Positions 1 through 12,500 of a stretch of DNA of 64,000 nucleotides are shown here, in pieces. How positions within the stretch are numbered: the stretch's first letter is position 1; every line of letters begins with the position of its first letter. Under the pieces are notes generated by a model. That model was not told the origin of the DNA and ran no database searches. It was given only the letters and a program-made list of their open reading frames with translations. The stretch covers positions 144,608,565 through 144,672,564 of the forward strand of contig RSEF01000001.1 of the NCBI GenBank assembly GCA_003993805.1, given 5' to 3'. This DNA comes from Himantopus leucocephalus. Lineage: Eukaryota; Chordata; Aves; Charadriiformes; Recurvirostridae. Made by a program: the position numbers and the translations under genes.

Positions 1-430
1 TGACTTCTTACTCCCAGGATTCTATGTTGCTTTTACTTGCGTCTATTATGGAGCTTGTCCCATTGCTGCATTTACAGTTAGAAAGTTTGTTCAGTGTCTG
101 GTCTAAGCTGTCTTTGTTGCACACTAAGCCAAATTCCTCTTTTTCCAACATGAGATATAGTGAGGTCACTATCCGCTTGCCCATATCTTTCACAAATCAG
201 ATCCTGTTAGTCAGTCTGTACTAGATGAGCCTTCATAAATTCCATGAAATGAGTCCTTCCATAAATTGTGACAACAATGTCATGGTAAATATTTGTTGAA
301 GTGTGTTAATGAGAAAATGTGCTTCTTATCTTTGGAATTTCAGACTGTTAAAATGTGTGAAATGAACATATTTCTTTTAAGGCTAAAAATTACTGGTTTT
401 ACTTAGCTGTGGAATCTGTGTTTCTAACAG

Positions 431-504
431 ATTAATAACATAACCAGGAACAATCAAGTTACAAAATTAATTGCAATTCCAGCAGCTACTGCACAAGAAC
501 TGAG
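431..504 (+). CDS. ADGRG2: ADGRG2 visible exon 1 (ectodomain)
   Basis: AG before 431 and GTAAGT after 504. It enters in phase 0 and leaves with two bases, reading [12 protein letters not shown] to AQELR. It corresponds by position to the human segment ending in ELKR; conservation is weak, but the phase fits the next exon. Confidence 0.75.
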
Positions 505-3500
505 GTAAGTAATTTTGAATAAGGATTGAAATCTTTGTTGTATTTGAAAAAGATGAAGTGAGATCTTCCGTATGGTTAGCAGACTCTTCACTTTGCATTA
601 TTCCTGCACTTCATAAATTAACAATTTCAGGAGTTTTAAGTTATTGTTCTTTAACATAAAGTTCATATTGGTTAGAATAGTCTTAGTTTTGTTCTATGCA
701 CCAGTGAGTTTGTTTTAAGAAATGGTACATTTGCTAATTTCCTTTTAGGTCATTCAGTTTCCTTGGGGCTCAACAAGGCCCAAAGGCCTTGTTGTTTATA
801 TGTTGATCATCTGAATAATAGCAATAATAATAGTAATAACAGTAATAATAATAATAGTAGTAGTAATAATAATAATACCTGAGAAACATGAGCTGTGGAT
901 TGTTGAGAACGCCAGTCTGGCTGCTGCTCTTCCTGAATAAATAGTTTTTATAGTTTCAGGGCTTCAGTCTGTCTCGTAGGAAAATACTAAGAGAACTTTC
1001 ATAGCTGCATGTTTTTTAATACATATTCTTGGAGTCATACCTGTATTTTTATTTTGGTGTAGTTTCTTCTTTCACAGTCTTTATAAGGAGAGGTTTGAAT
1101 GAGTGAGTATTTACCACTATTCCCAAAACTTACCCTGAAAATCAAAAAGATGTAATTGGCCAACAGGTCTTGTTTGTAGGTGAAATCCATATTTCTTACT
1201 CATTCTATTTCTGTGGCTCTGAGTATAAATAAGGATTCTGTTCCAAATGCTTGCTTACCAAAAGGCAACGTTAAGATTTATCTTTTGCTCTTTTCAATAA
1301 CTTTTAAAGAAGTGGATTGATGTTAAAATATGTGATGACAGAGGTTTAAACTTAGTTTATGGAGTCACTAATAAAAAGCAACTTGAAAAATGTGCAGTCC
1401 TTTGGAAAGTGGTTTTACAGTGTTAGCACTGGCATGATTTTTAAAAAAATCACTGATCACCTAGAAAAATATTTTTTTTTCTCAGTAATAGCTTGTACTT
1501 TTCATTATATTGTTGCAATTGCCTTTAGAAACATAACTAGAAATCCTCCATAATGGTAACTTTTTTTTTAAAGAATTTCAGAGTTCAACAAAACCTTGCA
1601 AGCAGTAAGTGAGGTAAGATTACCAATTATTGTTACTGTTCGGAAAACTTTTTTTCAACTTCTTTCTGATAATGTCATTATCTAAGTATCAGTCCTGTTT
1701 CCTCCTGACAAAATAATTTTTTTCTATTTTCACTTGTCATTACAGTCCTCTGTTATGGAATGCAGTGCAGAAAACCAGAGGTTTGTCGTTAATTTTTTTA
1801 ATGCTCATACATTTAAAAGCTCATATATTGTCTTGTGATATATCATGTATGAATGGCTATGTAAAAGAAGAAAAAACAACTTTCTAGGAAGTTAAGTTTG
1901 AGAAACAGGCTGGAGAAGTACCTGTAGACTGGCAAAGAAATTCTGATCCCATTATTCTCCTAGCATTAGTGATTATTTCTTTTTTAAACACACTGTATTG
2001 CTTTTCATTAATCTTTTGGTGAAGCACAGGCTTGCCTGCCATATTTCTTCTGCATCTTTGTATTAGCTGAGTCACATAGCAACTTAACCACTAAGGCTAT
2101 GGGATTTGGGACTACCAAACTTGCAGAGCTTGTAAATACAATGCAATCTTTATGAGGCAAGTTGCTCTTTGGCTTGGGAAACCAGCCATCCTCAGGGTAG
2201 GGGAAGCCTGAGAAGGTAACCAGTTCAGAGTTTGGAAGCCATGGGCGAATCAGAATGGCAAGACTGCTCCTGGAAACCTTGAAATGTAGATAATATATGT
2301 CACTTTAATTGCTACTCACCCCTAAATTGCTGGTCCTTTAAACTGATGGGTTTGGAAACACTATATTCTAAAACAAAATGTGGAACTTCATTTCCCCAAA
2401 TACTTGAATTTGGGGGTTATCTTCCTGGGTTAGGATGAAAGAAGAGTCCAAAACACTCAAATGGTAATAGGCAGAAAATCAGATCACATCTTCATGTCAT
2501 ATACTGGCAGTACTTAGGGTACTGTTTTCATTCTTGTTAGCTGGAAAGAAGCTTCACTTCATCTTTTATGTGTTGCCTTTTCATTCACCTGTGTGTTTGA
2601 GTTTGCTGAACATGAAGAATTCTTACTGTAGGTTTGCTAGTTCAGGCAGGGTTTCACATCATCGAACCATAATTGTGAATGTGTAGTTACATGCTCAAGC
2701 AGGTCATTTAGGTTCTCTCTAAAGTCAAAAGAGAGAACACTGGCTTTCCCCAGATTTCATATATACTGACATAGTTACCTAGGACACTTGCTAGTTCCTC
2801 TCTGGAGTTTCTTTATAGTAACAGTGGAGATTACATTATTATCTTTACAAAATTACCAACTCTTTAATGGCTAACATTAACTAGGGAGGACCTCATTTAA
2901 GAATCAAGACTGTCTATAGAGAAAAGAGAAAATAAGCTTCCTCAAACTGATGTATGACTCTTCTGTTTAGCCTGACATAATGTTTTATGCACATTAAAAA
3001 CATCCCCAAATCTGAAAGACCCTAGGAAAAACTTGCTTTTGCACTTAGCATTTGTGCTAATATGCTTTCACTTAGCATTTGATGTTAGTTTCATGCATTG
3101 TGAAGATGAGGCAGATCTGTTTCTTGAGTCCAAAGATTTTTCTTCTCATTATAGTATACATTGCAATTTCATAATGAAGCTGGCTGAGACACAGAATATA
3201 AGCAGTTTAACAGACAAGGCAAAAATAAGTCAACTTGGTAAGTTATGCTTTAAACACAGTCTCATCAGAATTACCCTTTCAGATTAAATATCATCTTTAC
3301 ACGTTACCTCCAAGTAGCTAAAAGAAAAGATTGTTACTTATTTTTAAATAAAAATAATTTTTTGTTGAACAATAGGAATACATCAAAATGCAGCCTTCTG
3401 ATTTTTGGGTGGGGAGGGGGAAGATATGTTTAAAAAAACTTTGGTGTAAAATTGCTGACTACATTAATAAAGCAGACTTCAAAAGGATTACTTGTAAAAT

Positions 3501-6500
3501 TACTTGAGAACATAAATGTGTTACTGAAATGGCAATCTGAATTGAAAAGTTTATAAAGTAGCCAAGCTTTCTTAGTGATATTGTGACAGTATGGAGTGGT
3601 GATTCACACCGTTTGTCTCTTTGTTTCAAACGATGTAGCTTTGCATTTTGGTTTGTTTACAATAACAAAAAGAGAAATCTGTACTTGTCAGGCATTGAGC
3701 AAATGTCTGGGAGTATTGCCATATTCTGACTGGTCAAGATCTGTTTCGCAAATGTCATTTCAGAAAAAGACTCAAAATCAATTATGCAAGATACACTTTT
3801 GTTTAAAAAACATAAAACACGTGCTTATTTGAATATCCTACTTAACAGTATTAGCAATTTTTATGCTTCAGGATAAACTAGGTTAATGCTTCTTTGTCAT
3901 CTCAGAACCATGCTGCTGTTCATCACTGAAGTATTGTTCCTTGAGTGCTGAAGAATTACAAATGTAGTAAGTATAAATACAGCATTTGACTTGCTTATTT
4001 CCTAAATTTCCTAATGCATTAATAGAGTCAACTTCCGAGTTGTAGTGTAACAGCCAGAAGGACTCCACAAGAACAACCTGACAGGCATTTTCCTATATAG
4101 TTCCCTCCCCATTCCTCCCTCTTCCCCTCCCTTTCCTTCTCTTCCCTCTTTTTCTTTTTTTTTTCCTTTTTTTTCCCCTGTTGTCTTTGGTATCAGGTCA
4201 TCTCCAGAATAGGCAGCAAAGGCAGTAGTAGTATTTATGGACTTACTAGTTAATAAATATGGCAAAATAGAATGTAAGAACCCTCAAGATGTTATGGAAT
4301 TCATATTTGTTACTAGAGCATGAAACTTCCAATCTGATTGACTTAAAAATATACATTATTAGTAGTATGTCCATATCATTCATATATATTCCTCTATTAT
4401 AACTAATTTTCTTTAAAATATAAACAATGTTAAATTTAACATGGATTTCTGTGCTTTTTTTTTTTACAGTACTATACAAGTGCCACCTCATTCTATATGG
4501 GTTCCTTTCCCTCATTCTCCTTCTCTCCCTAAAAAGACTTTACCCAAATCTAATACTTTTATTTCCCCCACTATGCTTTCTACCAAACAAAGTCCCACAG
4601 TTAGACCATTGATCCCACCATTCACAGAAATTTCTTTTTCTGAAACTCTCTCCACATCTCCCGCTACAAATCCTCTCTCTGAAACGTCTATCACATCTAC
4701 TACTGACATTTCTGCGTCTTCCACCAGTGTTACCACTACACTTCCCTCTTCTGAGTCTCTTCCTCAGCCTACCATGCCAACTTTTCCTTCCATAGCTTCT
4801 AAGAAATCTGTCACTATTTCCACCCCTGCAACAAAATCTGTCACTAATGCTGCTTTCTCAATTAAATCTGATGCTGCATATCTTACCAAGCCTATTACAA
4901 TAATTTCTCCTTCTGTAGGTTTCACTAAACATTCTGCAGTTTCCTCTTCTGAGCTTCCCCCCAAACCTCCAATAGCAATTCCCACCTTTGAGACTACCAC
5001 CAAATCTATTGCACAAATTCATCCTGCTACAGATTCGACTGAACCTGTTTCTCTTAACAAAAACATTACTGCAGCACCTATTCTTCCCCTTACTCCTTTC
5101 ACAATAACTTTGACCCCTACTGTTAGTCCTATCAACCATTCTGTCTCAGCTTCTCATCCTCATTTTACTGCTGATGGCCATGGTAGCCTGTCTAATGGGA
5201 GCACAGGTAAATATGACAAGTAAAATGATTATTTTTTTTTTATTTTAATGTGATATGTTGAATTTACTTTTAAACTTTATTAAACAAGATTATGTATCTG
5301 AGCTGTGACCTTCCAATTACTATGAAAAACCTGAGACAACTCTCATGAGGTGTATACTTATTTTGAAATATATTCTGATGCCTTTGGCAATGATGAGTGA
5401 TACCTCACCCTACACATTGGTTGGTAACTGTAATAGATAGGTAGTGAGCTAAGTTCCCAACAGGTACCTTATCAGAAAAAAATTAGTTACAGAGCCAGGT
5501 AGCCTTTTTTTTTTTTTACTAAGCTAGTATTTAAAATATTGCAAATCAATGTTGGATATTCCTTAAAATATTGTTGATTAGGAATATTCTTAGTGGCTAT
5601 GTACTTTCCTATGAAGATTATATGCATCCTTACAAGCTTCTTTTCAAATTGCTGATCTTATCTTGATTTTATTCTACTTTCAGGCATCCAGTGGCTAAAA
5701 ATCCAAAATAGTAGATTATTTAACATCACTAATTGTCTGATGTGAGGAACTTTGTAATCAATAAAAAGTGGAATTAATGCTGGCCATTTGAAACCTTGCT
5801 TTGTGTTTTTGTAAGATTTAAAGTATTGCTATCTGCAAAGTAACTGATAGGGAGAAAAAGAGATTCTGTCTCACATAACATGTTGAGAGGCCTTACAGGT
5901 TATGATAAGGTTTGTCGGTCAAGAGAACTGCTTAGTTTTTCTGCTTCTCAAAGCTTACTTCTTTTGTTGAACACAATGTTTAAATAAATGCACAACTTTT
6001 CTTTTGTCACAGGAAAGATCCTATCAGCTACCACATACACAACTTCTGTATATACCACCATTAATAGCACCACAGCTGAGCAAATCGTGTCCAAAATAGA
6101 AAATGATTTAGCAGCTGGAAAAGTAGAGCCAAAAGATGTAGAAAGGATGATTAGTGAGGTTAGCAAAGTCCTGACTGCTTCTCAACCATTACCACCCCGA
6201 ATTTCTAACAGGTAGGTTGTTCTGGCAATAGATTAAAGGTGTGTTGCATTGACTGTCTTGATAAATTGGTTTCAGCAAGTTTCATTTTTTCATAATCATA
6301 ATCCAAAAGAATACTTCTTGTTCTTTAATGTACTTACAAAAAATGGAAGGAGTATTGTTCTAGTGTTACCAGCTCTACTATAATATAATACCATGGAAAA
6401 CAGTGTATTTTTTTGTGTTGACACCACAAAATGTGAGCAGTGTCTGCTGTATTTTACACTACATTTGGATTGCTGCTCCATAACCACAACTTGCCTGAGA

Positions 6501-9500
6501 AATTTGGGTGTATGTGTTTGGTAATACTAAGTGTCTCTTTCTGTTAACAGAATTATAAAACTGGTGGATTATATTGGCTTAAAACTGAACTTTTCAGCAA
6601 CGTCTGCTGATTTTGCCTCCCCTTCCTTGGCTCTGGCAGTTGTCAAAACCAATAGCATCCGCTCCAATGAAATGTCTTTTGCTGTCCAGGACTCAGCTGA
6701 TCTCCAGGTTAAACAATGATAATTCTAAATACTTACAAATTCTCAAACATTTATTGTTAAATATTTATGGTTTTGTATTTATATGTAACATGAGTTTGTT
6801 CTAAGTTTATGTCACAGTTTCAGGATCTTTTGTTTTTGTTGGTTTCAGAGAAAAAAATACTTTGCTTTTGAAAGTTTAGTTTTTCATTTCATTTTCTATT
6901 ATGGTGCAAATAAGCAACAGACTTAGCAGAAACTTGCATTCAACTAATAAGCTGTTAGAGAGGGTACCAGCCAGAACACCGAATGGACAGACTGCTTGGC
7001 GGAATAACTTTGCCTCAAAAACCCTGAATCATGAGTGACTTAATCACCCATCCTGACAGTGCTGAAATTTGTCAAGGAGTGTTGCCAGATGGCTTCATCT
7101 CTTAGGAGATTAATTGCAGAGGGTTCCAGTAAAGAACTATTATGTTGCTTGGATAATGACATTCATACACTTGTCACTCATGGCTAGTGAGTCTTGCCAA
7201 GAAAGAAGTGCTTAGAAAGTTTGGATCCACTTTGTCTCACTCAAAACCTCCCTTCTTGTTGAGGAAATAATTTTGACAATACCAATCTTGGAGGCTTAAG
7301 CAAGGAAAGATGGAAGGTTCTGGACAAATTTTGGCACATTCCCTCCTCTCAGAGAAGGAAATAGTTTAATGTAGCGTGACCCGTAAGTAGTACTGGGACT
7401 GTTCTGTGATACTGAAAATGATATGAAATGTTAACATCTGAGTTCTTTTCTATTTTCTTAGCAATATGTGGTGCATGAATATGAGATGACTAGAAGGTGT
7501 TAGTGCTGAAAACCAGATATTTGCTAAGTAGTGATTTTCTGGAAATCTCATGGCACTGGCAATCAAATACACACAATTTTCAACAAGTATCATCTAGTTC
7601 AAACCAGAGCAACAGGAATGCTTTTGTGGAATTGTTTTGGGATTTCTTTGGTGGCTGTCTAAACCGGTGATCTCCAGACTGGGGTGTGAGTACCCCAGGT
7701 CATGGACATGACAGTCCATTGCTGTGCGGGAAGAAAATATTTTTAATGATTAATAAAAAAAACTATACTTTAAAAAAATAATGTTTAAACTTTATCTCAT
7801 CCTTTTAAAATTTCTATTTTTGTGTATGTTTTACAACGTGCATGATGTATTAGTAAAGTAGTACATGCATATAACTTACAAGTAGATAGATATATTTTGG
7901 GGTACATGCTCAAAAAAATTTTTAGGGGGTGCATGATCAAAAGAGTTTGGAGACCATTGGTCTGAACAGAAGAGTTAAACCATATTGTTAGGGCACTGTG
8001 GAGAGCTCACACTGTTATTCCCATTACAACCATTCTTTGGATACACAGGTAATTTCTTTCTTCATTTCTGCTGATGTTTCACATCTCTCAGGAACTCTGA
8101 GATGATGATATTTGTATGTAAAGCGACAAGAATATGTTAGAGATTTTGTACTAAACAAAGCTCTCTGTCCTGTAAGTATAGCACAGAAAACTTGGTGAAA
8201 AGTTCAGATCTTCTTTTTATCATGTTAGATCACTAAGCTCTTGAGATATCTGAATTGTAGCTTATCCAGATTATTTTTGTCATTTTTGCCAGATGATCAT
8301 AAAGCTAGGGTTTCTGTTCTTAGGTTCTGCTTAACCTACTGTACTTAAAAACCTATTGACAAATAATGGCTATTTACAGTTTTTCTGAATTCTGACATAT
8401 TTCATATGGAGTATAAGAATTCTTTGCCTTTGCAGGCTTCTGTGTTGTGAAACGTTACTCTCCCTACACAGTTGCATGGACTTAGATAGGTTGTTGCTCT
8501 TCACCTTTTTCAAATCAATATTATCCACCACAGTGATGTGTTCTGTCCCTGTACGCAAATGGGTAAAGACAGTATTTTCAATGGTAGGCAGACCTGAAAT
8601 GAGTTGCATACTTTTCAGGGCTGCAGATGCATTATTCATTGGAGCAGGAGAGGAATGAGAAAGCAGTAGTGAGTTCCTGACAGTGATTAGAGAGATATGT
8701 ATTTTGAAGTTCTAAACTGAAAATAAGTCACAATTTATTTTTTTTTTAGTGACTGAAATGAAGCATAAACATTGCATTTATTTTTCAGATCTCTCTAGGC
8801 ATTAATGCAATTCATGACTTAAATAATCTTGGATCAATCACACTTCCTTCATCATTGCTGACAAATTTACCTCCTGAAGAGTTAGACTTGGCTTCTAGAA
8901 TTATATTCAACTTCTTTAAGAAGACCACTGTGTTCCAGGTATCTTTTTAGTCCTCTGTTCTTATGGTTTTAAACTCAAGCCTAGAGCAAAACAAAATGTG
9001 AATGGACTTTTTTCCCCACAAAACACATTTCAGAACTACCTGATTTAAAAAGTTTTTGTCCAGTGCTCACTCCGCATAATAACTGAGTTTGTGGGTGCTG
9101 TACTCTACTATTGTTTCCTTTAAGATTTCAAAATCTAATTATTTTCTGTTGTTCCAGGATCTGTCCTTGAAGAATGCAACTTTAATCAGCAATGTTATAT
9201 CGTCAAGTGTTTCTAACCTCACAATTAGCAACTTAAAGGCAAATGTTACTGTCACATTACAGAATATCAAACCTAATCAGGTATGAGTCACATTTAGGCA
9301 GACTTAAAGTATGATTTTGTTGCCTCCATTGGAGTTGTTGTAGAAGAAATACTGTACTAAGAATAAAGATTGGTTGGTTCTGCTTTAGTAGTGTGGACAT
9401 TTTGTCTCTCCATCTGGACTTTCAAAATGACTCATCTTTGCTTATTTATCACTGGTATAAATTTTTGTTCCCAGATGATTTCAGGTAATTTTGCTCTATC

Positions 9501-12500
9501 ACTTATCCATGCAGTTTTTATCTTTCCTACCTCCCCTTCTGTTTTATTCTTCAAAGAATAAAAACTCTCAGATGAAAGCCTGACAGTGGGAGTTGCTACA
9601 GAGTTGCTGCAGTCATGACATTTATAGATGCTGCATGGCCAGAAAGCAATATAAGTCTTTTTTTCTTAGAGGGAATGTTGTTCCTTAAACTGGAACCCAA
9701 GTTTGTGTCATCTGGAAGTATTAGGGCTCATATACAGCATCTCTTTCCTAAACAAGCATCAAGGATTAAAATCTTCTATCCCATATCTTAAAAGAATTTA
9801 AAATACTGAAATACTATGAAATGAAAAATGTAGGGGTTCCACGAATGTAGCTGAAGCTTTTTTCTAGATCTGGCTTAGTGCAGTCTTTACTTGTATTGAT
9901 ACAATACTGAGTTCTGAGATATAACTGTAGAAGTATTAGTGTTCATAGCAGTATACTGAATTACTGCTACTATTTTTAGGATTTTTATGTGTGTGTGGGA
10001 AATATATATGTAAACCTTTAACATCATAGTAATATAAAGTGATCAAATGTTTGCAAATGAAAAAGAGGTTTTCCTTTTCTGTGTCGTCATTTTCTTGATA
10101 CTTACAAAATCAGGAAGGATTAGCAATCCCAAGAATTTGTATAGTGTGGGAAGGCAATGAAACATCGTTCATAATGTTCTGCCAGAAACAGAATCTTAGC
10201 ATAAGCATGAGAGTCAGATCCTGTATAGTGACTTCAAATTTCTTTAGCGTATTTTGACATGCCTATTGCAATATTAATCCATTCTATGCACCTAAATTTG
10301 TTTCCCATTAATTTAAACCAGATATATTTGCTGTATACAGTATTTATTCTTGCCTGCATTTTGTAGATAATTCATAAATTACTTTATCATAAACTCATAG
10401 TTTAGTAAAACTTTTTTTTTACCTCCCAAACAGGATAACTCAACAGTTAGATGTGTTTTTTGGGACTTTAATAAAAATGGTAAGTAACAGAGACCACCCA
10501 AGATATCATACTGTTTTAGCGATGTTAACTCATGTTAATATAAATAAAGGCTTTTATAATAAAGCTGTTTTCTTTAACAGGTGGACATGGAGGCTGGTCA
10601 TATGAAGGTTGCATAGTTAAAGAAAGTAGAGTAAATGAAACAGTCTGTTCGTGCAACCACCTCACAAGCTTTGCAGTTTTGATGGTAATTATTTAAAAAA
10701 TTATGCAGTTTTACCCTGATTCAAGAAAATATTTAAGCATGTGTTATCTTTAGCAAATGAGGATTCAGTAAGCACATACCACCTATGAAATACTACTGAG
10801 GTTCTATTCACTTCAGTGTTAGTACATACAACCATAAAATTAAGTCACGTGCTTAAGCTGCTTGTTGAGTGGGAGCCCATGAGTTCGTTCCATTGAAGTA
10901 AAAAATTCCTTAAGTGCTTATTAAAGTGCAGGTTTTACATTTAGGCAGTTGTTTATATTGTGGGAAACAAAACCTAGGATAAAGGAAATTTAAAACAGGT
11001 TTTTAATCAAATGGGATTTCACAATTAGAATCATAGAATCATGGAATATCTTAAGTTGGAAGGGACCCAGAGGGATCATGGAGTCCAACTCCCTGCTCCT
11101 TGCAGGACTAGATTGGCTTTTCTGTTTTTCAGTTAATTTTTTATAAGATCCATGATGAAAATAACTGTTTTCTTTTTTTTTTGTTTTCAGTTGCAGAGGG
11201 AAAGGCGCATTTTGGGTTGTTTGATCTTTTTCCATTTAATAAACATGTTTTCTAAAATTAATTTCTGTTTCCTTTCTAGAACTTGTATGGAAATACTCCT
11301 TTGAATCCTACACAAGAACTGGTACTAACTTTTATATCCTATATAGGCTGTGGCCTCTCTGCAATTTTTCTTTCTGTTACTCTTGTGACCTACATAGCCT
11401 TTGAGTAAGTACCTGTTCAACTAAGCTCCCATTATTCTTCAATTGTGATTGCTTGTAGTCTTCACTGCAAAGTCCTTTCCAATAGTTACGGATTCTGTCA
11501 CTGTTAATAATGCACAAATTTGTCTAGTTTACCAAGAAGGTGTTGATTCAGTCTTCAGGAATGTTAATCTTGTGGACAAGTGAATTAATCATGAGGCTCT
11601 ATGCAGTAAGAAGTGACGAAGTAGCACTCTTAAATATTTTATACTGGATTATCATAATAAAAGTATGAAGGAATGTGTTTAAGATACAACATATAGAGAG
11701 CAGTGCAGAATGATAGCATTTTTAAACACATTTGTATTCTTTGTTGTTTGATGGAACATTTTCTCATGTTTGAGCCTTAACTATTGAATCCTCCATACTA
11801 TGTTTTGGAAATCCTCCTCGAAGTTATTCAGCCCACGTTCTCTCATTATCCTGTCATCAAGGACTTGCTTGTCTCTATCAAGGCTTTAGAAGCCCAGTAA
11901 AAAACCTAATCTAGCTTAGGAATAAGGAACAGTAACATTTTGGTTTTTGGAAGTACTGTAACAAGGAGAAGTCCAACATACAATGTAAAAAAAAAATAAT
12001 CATGGTGCTAAACTCTAAGAATCCAAGTTATTGTTTGTATTTATGTAAACTTATTAAAACAAATTTCATTCATACAGACCATTAATTTGGAAATCTTTTG
12101 TAAATTACTCTCTTCATGTATAAATCTAATATATGGAGCATTATATATGAATGAAGATACATAGATTTTTTTTCTTGGCATTTGTGCACTAAGGACTACA
12201 AGAGAGGAAGTAAGCCATGGACAATTGATGTCATCTCACTAATTCACTTTTTTAGGAAAATCCGGAGAGACTACCCCTCCAAAATCCTTATTCAGCTGTG
12301 TGCTGCATTACTTCTGCTCAACTTAGTTTTCCTCCTTGACTCATGGATTGCACTGTATGATACACGAGGCCTATGCATTGCAGTTGCAGTGTTTCTTCAC
12401 TATTTCCTGTTGGTTTCCTTCACCTGGATGGGCCTAGAAGCTTTCCACATGTACCTGGCCCTTGTGAAAGTCTTTAATACCTATGTACGGAAATACATTC

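Noticed and set aside
8..224. Opposed open frames of about 60 codons at the window start
   Set aside because: No family features, no splice sites in phase with ADGRG2 exon 431-504, and length within chance for AT-rich DNA.
336..381. Possible earlier ADGRG2 exon after TTTCAG
   Set aside because: No resemblance to the expected ectodomain segment and no good donor in phase.
4512..5139. Three minus-strand open frames across the mucin exon
   Set aside because: Antisense shadows of the Ser/Thr/Pro-rich coding exon; composition explains them.
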